Below, in pieces: positions 36,904-45,361 of a stretch of DNA of 64,000 bases (position 1 is the stretch's first letter; each line of letters begins with the position of its first letter). Source of the stretch: Plantibacter flavus (lineage in GTDB: Bacteria; Actinomycetota; Actinomycetes; Actinomycetales; Microbacteriaceae); assembly GCF_002024505.1 (NCBI RefSeq), contig NZ_CP019402.1, positions 744,001-808,000 of the forward strand. Direction: 5' to 3'. Position numbers and translations under genes: made by a program. Under the pieces are notes generated by a model, which was not told where the DNA came from, did no database searches, and saw only the letters and a program-made list of their open reading frames with translations.

Positions 36904-38303
36904 GCCTGGTCCTTCGTGGTGGCGGTCTGGGGTCGTCCTGCGGCGGCGGAGGCGAAGCGGGCGTCGGCGATGGACGAGGCGACGGGCTCCATCGCCTGGT
37001 CGCCCGGCCGGCCGAGCGGGATGGCGGCCCGGACGAGGAAGCCGCCGCGGGCGCGGGCTCCGACCTCGAGGACGCCGCCCGACGACGCCACGCGCTCCCG
37101 CATCCCGATGAGTCCGAGCCCACCGCGGCGGGCCACCGTCGGGACGGTCCCCGTGTTCGTGACCTCGAGCTCGACCGCGTCGTCCAGATAGCGGAGCCTG
37201 AGTTCGGCCGTCGCCGTGGTGCCACCGTACTTCCGGGCGTTCGTGAGCGCCTCCTGCGCGATCCGGTACAGGTTGAACGAGACGACGGCCGGGATCGCGA
37301 CCGGTGTGCCCACGAGTTCGAACCTCGTCGGCAGCCCGTTCGCCGTCGACTCGTCGGCGAGCCGGCCCAGCTGGCCGACGCCGACGGTCGACGGGCTGCT
37401 CTCCTCGTCGGTCGGTTCGCCGTGCGCGCGGAGGGTGCCGAGCATCTTGCGCAGCTCGTCGATCGCGCTCCGTGCGCCGAGCTCGACGTTCGTGAGTGCA
37501 TCCCGCGCGGCCGCCGGGTCGGCATCGAGCACGGTGCGCGCGGCGCCGGCCTGGACCCCCATCACCGAGACGTGGTGGGCGACGACGTCGTGCAGCTCGC
37601 GCGCGATCCGCACCCGCTCGAGGGCGACCGCCTGCCGGGCGGAACGGGCGCGCTCCGCCTCGAGCTCGGCCGTGCGCTGCTCGAGCGCCGCCCGCTCCCG
37701 GGAGGACTGGTATACGCGCTCGCCGAAGAAGTACGCGGCCCCGAAGTAGAGGATGTTCGTCAGGATCTGGATGAGGATGAACGCCACGAGGGGTGAGAAG
37801 AGCCCCACCCGGGAGAGGCTGGGCAGCGCGTCGGGGTCGGTCGCCTGGATGAACATGGAGACGAGCAGCCAGACGAACATGGCGACGATGATGAGCACGC
37901 GGACGAGTGCGGCGCGACGTCGGTTCGGGACCCATGCACCGACCGTGTAGATCGCGAGGAACAGGGCGATGTTCGTGAAGAGGACCTCGGGTACGAGCAC
38001 CGTGCCGCCCACGATGAACATGACGGCGACGACGATCGAGACGGAGCACGGGAAGCGGCGACGGAACGCGAGCGGCGCGGTGATGCCGATCGCCCAGAGG
38101 ACGGACGCCCACATCGGTGCGGGCTCGGGGTAGAACCCGGCGATCGTGTACAGCGTCAGGCTGAGGAGGGTGCCGACGCCGAGGGCGATGGCGAGGATGA
38201 CGTCCGATCGCTGTTCCGACGGCGTCGCGGCAGGACGTCGCCACTCGGCGTCGTAGGGGTCGACCGGGCGGTCCTCCTGCTGGTCGACGGCGGGCTCGCT
38301 CAT
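36900..38303 (-). CDS. Membrane sensor histidine kinase, HisKA_3 type
   Basis: The 467-residue kinase has about six membrane segments (35-195), a short coiled coil, and a dimerisation domain with His238 in RVRIARELHDVVAHH, the family hallmark. The C-terminal ATPase domain contains AQEALTNARKYG and GGLGLIGMRERV. There is no large external domain, so it probably senses a signal in or near the membrane, as DesK- and LiaS-type kinases do. The start at 38303 has an alternative GTG nine bases upstream. It is first in the two-gene operon. Confidence 0.93.
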   Translation of the reverse strand: MSEPAVDQQEDRPVDPYDAEWRRPAATPSEQRSDVILAIALGVGTLLSLTLYTIAGFYPEPAPMWASVLWAIGITAPLAFRRRFPCSVSIVVAVMFIVGGTVLVPEVLFTNIALFLAIYTVGAWVPNRRRAALVRVLIIVAMFVWLLVSMFIQATDPDALPSLSRVGLFSPLVAFILIQILTNILYFGAAYFFGERVYQSSRERAALEQRTAELEAERARSARQAVALERVRIARELHDVVAHHVSVMGVQAGAARTVLDADPAAARDALTNVELGARSAIDELRKMLGTLRAHGEPTDEESSPSTVGVGQLGRLADESTANGLPTRFELVGTPVAIPAVVSFNLYRIAQEALTNARKYGGTTATAELRLRYLDDAVELEVTNTGTVPTVARRGGLGLIGMRERVASSGGVLEVGARARGGFLVRAAIPLGRPGDQAMEPVASSIADARFASAAAGRPQTATTKDQA

Positions 38304-38359
38304 GCCGTCCACGCTAGCGCGACGCCCCGCCGAGGACATCCGTCGAGCGACGGAGGGCG

Positions 38360-38391
38360 CCGCTCCGGGCTCGAACAAGAGCCCGGAGCGG
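38360..38391. terminator. Perfect hairpin between DUF6421-like gene and kinase operon
   Basis: CCGCTCCGGGCTC (38360-38372) and GAGCCCGGAGCGG (38379-38391) pair perfectly around GAACAA. A third related copy, CTGCTCCGGGCTC, follows at 38407-38419, allowing alternate pairing. It lies about 45 bases after the minus-strand stop at 38437. Confidence 0.75.
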
Positions 38392-38436
38392 CACTCGGGA
38401 GAGTGCTGCTCCGGGCTCCTCCGCGGCACGGTCGGG

Positions 38437-39870
38437 TCAGGCCGCGGATCGCCCCGTGATCCCGGCGGTCGACGTGATGACGTCCGCCATCTTCTTGCCG
38501 AGCGCCTCGTAGAACATCGACAGGGGGAACTCGTCGTCGAGGACCGCGTCGGTGAGTCCGCGCGGCGGTCCGCTGAGGATCTCGTCGGACAGCCCACGCG
38601 CCCACTGCGACGCGGGGTGCGGCGTCAGCGTCGTCCGGACGAGCTCGTACGCGGCGAGCCAGTGCGCGGTCTTCGGACGGTCGATCGATCGCCAGTACAG
38701 CTCGTCGATGCTCTCGCCGAGCCGCACGACCACGTCGGGGACCTCATCCCAGTCGATCGTGAGCCTCGTGTCGGTCCAGTGCAGCACGCCGTGCTGGTGC
38801 ATCCACGCGAACAGCAGCTGGCCGCCGACGCCGTCGTAGTTCCGGACGCGCGAGCCGGTGATGGCGAACCGGAAGATGCGGTCGAAGATGATCGCGTACT
38901 GGACGAGCTTCGCGTGCTCGAGGATCGCCACGTCCGCCGCGTCGAGGGTCTCGGTCTCCGCGCGGGTCGTCAGTGTGCGCTCCAGCCGCACCGACTCGCG
39001 GAACGCCGTGAGGTCGCAGCGCAGCTCCTCGAGGGAGTACAGGAAGAACGGCATCCGCTGCTTGATCATGAACGGGTCGAACGGGAGGTCACCGCGCATG
39101 TGCGTGCGGTCGTGGATGAGGTCCCACATGACGAAGGTCTCCTCGGCCAGCTGCTGGTCATCAAGGAGGGACGCGGCGTCAGCCGGGAGCTCGAGCTTGG
39201 TGATCTCGGCCGCGGCTCGGACGACCCGACGGTACCGGGCCGCCTCGCGGTCCTGGAAGATCGCGCCCCAGGTGAACGCCGGGATCGCGCGCATCGCGAC
39301 CGTCTCGGGGAAGAGGACCGCGGAGTTCGTGTCGTACCCCGGCGTGAAGTCGAGGAAGCGGATCGGCACGAAGAGCGCGTTCGTGTAGTCGCCGGCCTCG
39401 AGCGCGGCGATGAACTCGGGCCAGATGACCTCGACGAGCACGGCCTCGATGTGGCGGTCGGTCGAGCCGTTCTGCGTGACCATCGGGAACACGACGAGGT
39501 GTGCCAGGCCGTCCACTCGGTGCCGCTCGGGGTGGAAGGCGACGAGCGAGTCGAGGAAGTCCGGGACGCCGAAGCCGTCGCGCTCCCAGCGGTCGAAGTC
39601 GGCGACGAGGGCGTCGAGGTACTCGGCGTCGTGCGGGAAGTTCGGAGCGAGGGTGCGGACACTCGCGACGATCGTGGCGACGTGCCCTGCCGCCGACTCG
39701 TGGTCGCCCGCCTCGGGGATCGAGCCGTCCTTCACCTGGACGGCCTGCAGCGCGGTCGCGGCGGCCTTGAGGTCCGTCCAGGCCGGGTGCCCGACGAGTG
39801 TGGCGGCGTCTTCGACGACCTCCGGCTCTCCGACGATGCTCTTCGTGTGGGTGGTGGCGACGTTCGACAT
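38437..39870 (-). CDS. DUF6421-like protein
   Basis: This 477-residue soluble protein has no membrane segment. Notable stretches are VIWPEFIAALEAGDYTNALF, FVMWDLIHDRTHMRGDLPFDPFM and QLLFAWMHQHGVLHWTD, with many conserved-looking histidines, tryptophans and acidic residues. I believe it belongs to DUF6421, an actinobacterial family of unknown function, but this is recall rather than a search. HDRTHMRGD looks like a possible metal-binding or catalytic site, which is inference. It is downstream of an ABC importer on the same strand, 160 bases away. Confidence 0.7.
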   Translation of the reverse strand: MSNVATTHTKSIVGEPEVVEDAATLVGHPAWTDLKAAATALQAVQVKDGSIPEAGDHESAAGHVATIVASVRTLAPNFPHDAEYLDALVADFDRWERDGFGVPDFLDSLVAFHPERHRVDGLAHLVVFPMVTQNGSTDRHIEAVLVEVIWPEFIAALEAGDYTNALFVPIRFLDFTPGYDTNSAVLFPETVAMRAIPAFTWGAIFQDREAARYRRVVRAAAEITKLELPADAASLLDDQQLAEETFVMWDLIHDRTHMRGDLPFDPFMIKQRMPFFLYSLEELRCDLTAFRESVRLERTLTTRAETETLDAADVAILEHAKLVQYAIIFDRIFRFAITGSRVRNYDGVGGQLLFAWMHQHGVLHWTDTRLTIDWDEVPDVVVRLGESIDELYWRSIDRPKTAHWLAAYELVRTTLTPHPASQWARGLSDEILSGPPRGLTDAVLDDEFPLSMFYEALGKKMADVITSTAGITGRSAA

Positions 39871-40030
39871 GGTGAACCTCCTTCCGCGTGCGCAGGCGTC
39901 GCCCGGGGTGGGTGACGATTCCTTCGAGCGTAGGGGCGGAGGGGGTGCGGATTTCTTGCGTCAGGAGCGACTTCGCTGCAACATTCGGCCGTTCACGCCG
40001 GGGAACTGCACGGCCGACCGCGGCATACCG

Positions 40031-40870
40031 CTATCCCCAGCGGCGCTTGATCCAGCGGTCGAGGACACCGACGAGCGCATCGGTGATCGCGCCGAGCAGC
40101 GCGAGCACGATGATGACGAAGAAGATGCGGTCGACCCGGCCGTTGTTCTGCGAGTCCACCAGGCGGAATCCGAGTCCCATGGACGAGGCGATGAGCTCCG
40201 CCGCCACGAGGAACAGCCACGACTGCGCGAGCGCGAGTCGGAGGCCGGAGACGACCGAGGGCGTCACGGCGGGCAGCTGCACCGTCCGGAACAACGCGAC
40301 ACCGTTCAGGCCGAAGGCGCGGCCGGCCTCGACGAGGTGCTTGTCCACGTGGCGGAGCGCGGCGGAGACCGTCGTGTACACCGGGAAGAACGCGCCGATC
40401 GCGATGAGCGTGATCTTCGACTCCTCACCGATCTTCAACCAGAGGATGAGCAGCGGGACCCACGCGAGCGACGGGACGGCGCGGATCGCCGCGAAGGTCG
40501 TCGACAGCAGGATGTCGCCGAGGCGCGAGAGCCCCACGACCGCGCCGAGGACGAGGCCGAGGACCGCACCGATGAGGAAGCCGATGAGGACCCGCTGCAC
40601 CGAGATGGCGACGTCCTGCTGCAGCCAGCCGCGCTGCGCGAGGTCCACGCCGGCCGCCCAGACCTCGGCGGGTGCCGGGAGTTGCGAGGCCGGCACGAGG
40701 CCGAGCGCGGTGACGAGCTGCCAGGCTCCGAGGATGACGACGGGGACGATGAAGCCGCCGAGGACGACGACGATCCTGCGGGACCCGAGGACCGCGCGTG
40801 CTTCGCGGCCGGACTGGGTCGCCTGGGCACCCGCGGCTGCGGTGGTGCCGAGACCGGCGAACTCGGTCAT
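40031..40870 (-). CDS. Sulfonate/nitrate/taurine-type ABC importer permease
   Basis: The 279-residue permease has six membrane helices and the BPD_transp_1 coupling segment EAGRAFGLNGVALFRTVQLPAVTP, the EAA loop that contacts the ATPase. It fits SsuC/TauC/NrtB. It is last in a three-gene operon (ATPase, binding protein, permease). A 40-residue hydrophilic N-terminus is longer than usual. Confidence 0.9.
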   Translation of the reverse strand: MTEFAGLGTTAAAGAQATQSGREARAVLGSRRIVVVLGGFIVPVVILGAWQLVTALGLVPASQLPAPAEVWAAGVDLAQRGWLQQDVAISVQRVLIGFLIGAVLGLVLGAVVGLSRLGDILLSTTFAAIRAVPSLAWVPLLILWLKIGEESKITLIAIGAFFPVYTTVSAALRHVDKHLVEAGRAFGLNGVALFRTVQLPAVTPSVVSGLRLALAQSWLFLVAAELIASSMGLGFRLVDSQNNGRVDRIFFVIIVLALLGAITDALVGVLDRWIKRRWG

Positions 40871-40901
40871 GCTTTCCTCTCGGGACGGTTCAGGGGCCGG
40901 A

Positions 40902-41963
40902 CTACTTCGCGCCGATGGCGGACGGGTCCGCGTCGTCCACGAAGCTCGGGTTGAAGAGGTCGGCCAGGGCGTCGTCGACCTTGTCCTGCGACGACACGTC
41001 GCCGGACTCCACGAAGATCGGGCCGATGATCGACAGGACCTGCTCCTGCGCCTCGCCCGGGGCCGGGTCGACGTCGAGGTTCGAGCGCTCCGTGATCACC
41101 TTCGTCGCCACGGCGAGGTCGAGGCCCGCGGCGTCCGCGAGGATCTGCGCCGTCTCGTCGGGGTTCGACGCGGCCCATTCACGAGCGTGCTCGTAGGCGT
41201 TCACGACGGTCTGCGCGACGTCCGGACGCTCGTCGATGAAGGACTCGGTCGCGGCCAGGATGCCGTAGCTGTTGAAGTCGACGTTGCGGTAGATGAGCTT
41301 CGCGCCTGCCTCCTCGGCGCCGGCCATGATCGGGTCGAGACCGGCCCAGGCGTCGACGGAGCCGTTCTGCAGGGCCGCCCAGCCGTCGGCGTGCTGGAGG
41401 TTCTCGATCGTGACGTCTGAGGCGGACAGGCCGGCCTCCTCCAGCGCCTGCAGGAGGAAGAAGTAGGGATCGGTGCCCTTCGTCGCGGCGACCTTCTTGC
41501 CCTTGAGCTCGGCGACGTCGGTGATCGTCGAGCCCTGGCCGACGACGATCGCCGACCACTCGGGCTGCGAGAAGACGTCGATCGCCTGGATGGCCGACCC
41601 GTTCGCCCGGTTCAGGAGCGCGGCGGAACCGGCGGTGGACCCGACGTCGATCGCGTCGGCCCGCAGTGCCTCGTTGGCCTTGTTGGAGCCGGCCGACTGG
41701 ACCCAGTTGACGGTGATGTCCTGGTCGTCGAGGGCGTCCTCGAGCCAGCCCTGGTCCTTGACGATGAGGGAGAGCGGGTTGTAGGTCGCGAAGTCGATAT
41801 TGAGCGTGCCGCCCTCGGTGGTGCCGGCGGTGCTGTCGCCGCCGGCTGCAGGAGCGTTCTCGCCCGCCACGCAGCCACTGAGGAGGAGTGCTGCGGCGGC
41901 GGTCGCGGCGACGAGGGCCGCGCGCCCGGCGCGGGAGATGGTGAAGCGGCGTCGTGAGGTCAT
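40902..41963 (-). CDS. Sulfonate/nitrate/taurine-type substrate-binding lipoprotein
   Basis: The 353-residue protein has a signal peptide with lipobox LLLSGC (Cys31) and the NMT1/SsuA-like fold: IDFATYNPLSLIVKDQGWLE, GSNKANEALRADAIDVGS and LKGKKVAATKGTDPYFFLLQ. It would bind the ligand outside the membrane. Related proteins bind alkanesulfonates, taurine, nitrate or thiamine precursors; no sulfonatase (SsuD) or nitrate-reductase gene is here to decide. Confidence 0.9.
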   Translation of the reverse strand: MTSRRRFTISRAGRAALVAATAAAALLLSGCVAGENAPAAGGDSTAGTTEGGTLNIDFATYNPLSLIVKDQGWLEDALDDQDITVNWVQSAGSNKANEALRADAIDVGSTAGSAALLNRANGSAIQAIDVFSQPEWSAIVVGQGSTITDVAELKGKKVAATKGTDPYFFLLQALEEAGLSASDVTIENLQHADGWAALQNGSVDAWAGLDPIMAGAEEAGAKLIYRNVDFNSYGILAATESFIDERPDVAQTVVNAYEHAREWAASNPDETAQILADAAGLDLAVATKVITERSNLDVDPAPGEAQEQVLSIIGPIFVESGDVSSQDKVDDALADLFNPSFVDDADPSAIGAK

Positions 41964-42017
41964 GCGTTGGTCCTTGCTGTGGATCGGTGCGGGATGACGG
42001 CGGAGGTGGTGGGTGGC

Positions 42018-42926
42018 TCAGTACGGGAAGTGCGGGATGGACGGCAGTCGTTGGTCGCCGCGGGCGAGACCGTGGCGGTCGATGCCGAGTCCGTCGAGGA
42101 GACGGCCGCGAAGTTCGGCGAGCTCTGCCGACCCGCGGTCGCGCGGGCGGTCGCCGGGGACGGTCACGGTCTGCGCGATGGTCGAACCGGGCTGTCCCTC
42201 CTCGCGACCCAGGAGGATGACCCGGTCGGCGAGCTGGAGGGCCTCGTCGACGTCGTGCGTCACGAGCAGGATGGTCGTGGGCGCGGCGAGGTGGATGGCG
42301 AGCAGCAGGTCCTGCATCTTCAGCCGGGTGAGGGCGTCGAGGGCGCCGAACGGCTCGTCCAGGAGCAGGACGCCCGGCCGGCGAGCGAGGGCCCTGGCGA
42401 GTGAGGCGCGTTGCGCCATGCCGCCGGAGACCTCCCGCGGGCGGTGCTCGGCGAAGTCCGCGAGCCCGACGAGTTCGAGCAGCTCGGCGACGCGGGCACG
42501 TCCTTCGGCTGCGGGTGTCCGCTTGGGAAGACCGAGCGCGACGTTCGCCGCGATGGTGCGCCAGGGGAGGAGTCGAGGCTCTTGGAAACCGAAGGCCGTG
42601 CGCGGGTCGATGCCGTCGACGGGCGTGCCGTCGATGAGCACGGAGCCGGCGGACGGGTGGTCGAGACCGGCCGCGATCCGCAGCAGGGTGGACTTGCCGC
42701 AGCCGCTTGTGCCGAGGATCGCCACGACCTCACCGGCCTCGGCGGTGATCGTGACATCGCGCAGCACGGGCCGTGGGGTGTCGGCACGTTTGCCGACGCC
42801 GCTCGCGAAGGTGCGGCCGACCCCGGCGAACGCGACCGTGGAGGCACGATCCGCCGAGCCGACGGGGACGGCGTCGCGGGTGACCGGCGAGCTCGCGGCG
42901 AGCGGGCTTGGGGCGGCGTTCGTCAT
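42018..42926 (-). CDS. Sulfonate/nitrate/taurine-type ABC importer ATPase
   Basis: The 302-residue ATPase has Walker A GTSGCGKST, Q-loop GFQEPRLLPW, signature VSGGMAQRASLARAL, Walker B VLLLDEPFGALDALT and switch His in VTHDVDEAL. These are typical of SsuB/TauB. A C-terminal tail of about 50 residues follows the ATPase domain. The ATG at 42926 is chosen over one 57 bases upstream because the extra residues show no similarity. It is first in the import operon. Confidence 0.9.
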   Translation of the reverse strand: MTNAAPSPLAASSPVTRDAVPVGSADRASTVAFAGVGRTFASGVGKRADTPRPVLRDVTITAEAGEVVAILGTSGCGKSTLLRIAAGLDHPSAGSVLIDGTPVDGIDPRTAFGFQEPRLLPWRTIAANVALGLPKRTPAAEGRARVAELLELVGLADFAEHRPREVSGGMAQRASLARALARRPGVLLLDEPFGALDALTRLKMQDLLLAIHLAAPTTILLVTHDVDEALQLADRVILLGREEGQPGSTIAQTVTVPGDRPRDRGSAELAELRGRLLDGLGIDRHGLARGDQRLPSIPHFPY

Positions 42927-43057
42927 GGGTCTCGGGCTCCAGGGGTGGGGTGCCCGCCATGCTACGCGAGGGTGACGGGTCACTCCCGGTCGCCGAAACA
43001 GAGCGTCATATTGGCGTCCGCCGGTGACAGCCGGAGGGTTCCGGTGTTATGCGTCCG

Positions 43058-43639
43058 CTACCAGCTGCCGACCTGCGCGATGGCGACGTCGAGGATGGCG
43101 ACGGCCTCCTCCCGGTTGACCCGGGCGAGCAGCAGCGCGCTGACCGACAACGAGGTGAGCTGCCGGGCGGCCGCGGCGAGTTCGTCCGCGTCCGCCTCGG
43201 GGCGGGCGAGGGCGAGGGCGTCCGAGACCGCGGTGGTGAGCTCGGCCCGGTAGCCGTCGACGACCTCGCGCAGTGCATCGTCATGGGCCGCGAGGCCGGC
43301 CGCGCTGTTGAGGAGGAGGCAGCCGCGGCGGGGGGAGTCGTCGGGCAGGGTCGCGATGACCGTCTGCACGCCGGAGAAGTAGGTGGTGAGCCCGGCTCTG
43401 CCGTCCGTCGCCCGCGCGAGGACCGAGAGGCGCGGTCGGATGACGGTGTCGAGGTAGTCCTGCACGGCGGCGTCGAACAGCCCGCGCTTGCTGTCGAAGG
43501 CGTGGTAGAGGCTCGACCGTCGCAGACCGGTGGCCGCTTCGAGGTCGGCGAGCGAGGTCGCCTCGTACCCGCGGTCCCAGAAGACGTCGCGCGCCGCCTG
43601 GACGACGGCGACGGTGTCGAACTCCTGCGTGCGCCCCAT
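43058..43639 (-). CDS. TetR/AcrR family transcriptional repressor
   Basis: The 193-residue regulator has an N-terminal helix-turn-helix (about residues 10-56: VVQAARDVFWDRGYEATSLA, LRRSSLYHAFDSKRGLFDAA) and a ligand-binding helical domain. AGGAGG lies five bases before the ATG at 43639, ruling out a longer in-frame form. It is divergent from a DUF1304 gene, and a large palindrome in the shared promoter is its probable operator, so it probably represses both sides. Confidence 0.93.
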   Translation of the reverse strand: MGRTQEFDTVAVVQAARDVFWDRGYEATSLADLEAATGLRRSSLYHAFDSKRGLFDAAVQDYLDTVIRPRLSVLARATDGRAGLTTYFSGVQTVIATLPDDSPRRGCLLLNSAAGLAAHDDALREVVDGYRAELTTAVSDALALARPEADADELAAAARQLTSLSVSALLLARVNREEAVAILDVAIAQVGSW

Positions 43640-43685
43640 GAGTGCCTCCTCCTGGCTCGGCCGGCCCTCCGGACGGGTGGGTTGT

Positions 43686-43724
43686 GTACCGAGCGTTCTA
43701 CTATTATAGTAGACCCATCGGTAC
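43686..43724. promoter_or_regulatory. Palindromic operator between tetR and DUF1304 gene
   Basis: A 17-base perfect palindrome TCTACTATTATAGTAGA (43697-43713) is nested in outer arms GTACCGA and TCGGTAC with the same centre (43705). It is strikingly AT-rich for this genome. Position and symmetry fit TetR autoregulation and control of the divergent genes. Confidence 0.88.
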
Positions 43725-43778
43725 AGAATGTCGCTCCGCCCGGACGACTCGACACCGATCTCCCGGAAGGCCCGTCCC

Positions 43779-44165
43779 ATGCTCGTCGTCAGTCTCGTCC
43801 TCGTCGGCATCGCCGCCCTCCTGCACGTCTACATCTTCGTGCTCGAGTCGCTGCGCTGGACCGAGCCGGCCACCCGCAAGACCTTCGGCACCTCGGAGCT
43901 CGAGGCCGAGACCACCCGAGGGATGGCGTACAACCAGGGCTTCTACAACCTGTTCCTCGCGATCGGCACGATCGTCGGCATCGTCTTCCTGATCACCGGC
44001 TCGACCGGTATCGGCGCGGCCCTCGTCTTCGCCTCGGCCGGCTCCATGCTCCTGGCCTCGCTCGTCCTCATCACCTCGGACCGCACGAAGGCACGCGCCG
44101 CGATCGTCCAGGGGACCACCCCGCTGCTCGGACTCATCGCGCTCGTCATCGCGCTGGCCGTCTGA
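43779..44165 (+). CDS. DUF1304 family membrane protein
   Basis: The 128-residue protein has four membrane helices, with family segments LHVYIFVLESLRWTEPATRK and MAYNQGFYNLFLAIGTIVG. DUF1304 is unstudied and common. I start it at ATG 43779 because the helix-rich domain begins there; a frame 51 bases longer adds a hydrophilic tail lying close to the operator. It is probably controlled by the divergent TetR and co-transcribed with the next oxidoreductase. Confidence 0.82.
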   Translation: MLVVSLVLVGIAALLHVYIFVLESLRWTEPATRKTFGTSELEAETTRGMAYNQGFYNLFLAIGTIVGIVFLITGSTGIGAALVFASAGSMLLASLVLITSDRTKARAAIVQGTTPLLGLIALVIALAV

Positions 44166-44268
44166 CACCTCCCATCCCGACGCCCCGGCGTCACCCCGTC
44201 CGCAACCCGACGACGTGCTGCGCCCACCCACCGATGCATCGAATCACCGCACCAAGGAAAGGCACCAC

Positions 44269-45282
44269 ATGAACACCCCCGCGCTCAGCACCCAGATCCA
44301 ACTCGTCTCGCGACCGGTCGGGTGGCCGACCGAGTCCGACTTCCGGACCGTCTCCGTCGAGCTCCCGGAGCTCGCGCCCGGCCAGCTCCGGGTCCAGAAC
44401 CTCTTCCTCTCGGTCGACCCCTACATGCGCGGTCGTATGAACGACGCCCGCTCCTACGTCGCGCCGTACCAGCTCGGAGAGACGATGACCGGCGGAGCCA
44501 TCGGCCGGGTCGTCGAGTCGGCCGCCGAGGGCTTCTCCGTCGGCGACGTCGTCCTGCACCAGTTCGGCTGGCGCGACCTCGTCCAGGAGGACGCCGGCGG
44601 GTTCCGCGTCGTCCCCGAGCTCCCCGGCGTCCCGCTGTCCGCCTACCTCGGCGTCCTCGGCATGACGGCCCTCACCGCGTACGTCGGTCTGCTCGAGGTC
44701 GCCAAGTTCCGAGAGGGCGACACGGTGTTCGTCTCCGGTGCGGCAGGTGCCGTCGGCACGATGGTCGGCCAGATCGCCCGTCTCAAGGGCGCGAAGCGCG
44801 TCATCGGTTCGGCCGGATCGGCCGAGAAGGTCGCCCTGCTGACGGAGAAGTACGGCTACGACGCCGCGTTCAACTACAAGGACGGCCCCGTCACCGAGCA
44901 GCTCGCAGCCGCGGCACCCGACGGCATCGACGTGTACTTCGACAACGTCGGGGGCGAGCACCTCGAAGCGGCGATCGACGCCTTCAACGACGGCGGACGC
45001 GCAGCGCTCTGCGGCGTCATCTCGCAGATCAACGACACCGAGCGTGCCGAGGGCCCGCGCAACCTGTCGAACATCGTGACCCGGGGGCTCACCCTCACGG
45101 GTTTCACCGTCGGCAACTACACGCAGCACTTCCCGGCGTTCTCCGGTGAGATGGGTGCGTGGTTGCAGAACGGCGACGTCGTCTTCGACGAGACCGTCTA
45201 CGAGGGCCTCGACCACACGCTCGACGCGTTCCTCGCCCTCATGCGCGGTGCCAACACCGGGAAGATGGTCGTCAAGCTCTGA
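44269..45282 (+). CDS. NADP-dependent oxidoreductase, CurA/leukotriene-B4-reductase-like
   Basis: The 337-residue MDR enzyme has SVDPYMRGRMND near the active site, the ELPGVPLSAYLGVLGMTALT segment, and the NADPH motif SGAAGAVGTMVGQIARLKG. These mark the zinc-free group that reduces enones. AAGGAAAGG precedes the ATG. It is likely in the TetR-controlled unit with the DUF1304 gene 104 bases upstream, suggesting a detoxification response (inference). Confidence 0.92.
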   Translation: MNTPALSTQIQLVSRPVGWPTESDFRTVSVELPELAPGQLRVQNLFLSVDPYMRGRMNDARSYVAPYQLGETMTGGAIGRVVESAAEGFSVGDVVLHQFGWRDLVQEDAGGFRVVPELPGVPLSAYLGVLGMTALTAYVGLLEVAKFREGDTVFVSGAAGAVGTMVGQIARLKGAKRVIGSAGSAEKVALLTEKYGYDAAFNYKDGPVTEQLAAAAPDGIDVYFDNVGGEHLEAAIDAFNDGGRAALCGVISQINDTERAEGPRNLSNIVTRGLTLTGFTVGNYTQHFPAFSGEMGAWLQNGDVVFDETVYEGLDHTLDAFLALMRGANTGKMVVKL

Positions 45283-45317
45283 CGCGATCCCTCGACGTCG
45301 CCTGACACTGGCGACCG

Positions 45318-45352
45318 ACGGCCCGTCCACCCGCTCCGGGTGGACGGGCCGT
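45318..45352. terminator. Strong bidirectional hairpin
   Basis: Fifteen-base arms (45318-45332 and 45338-45352) pair perfectly around a five-base loop, between two convergent genes whose stops lie 35 and 10 bases away. Confidence 0.85.
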
Positions 45353-45361
45353 TCGCCGTCG

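Noticed and set aside
40031..42926. Naming the importer SsuABC outright
   Set aside because: Sulfonate, taurine and nitrate importers share these features, and no SsuD, TauD or nitrate-reductase gene is nearby to choose.
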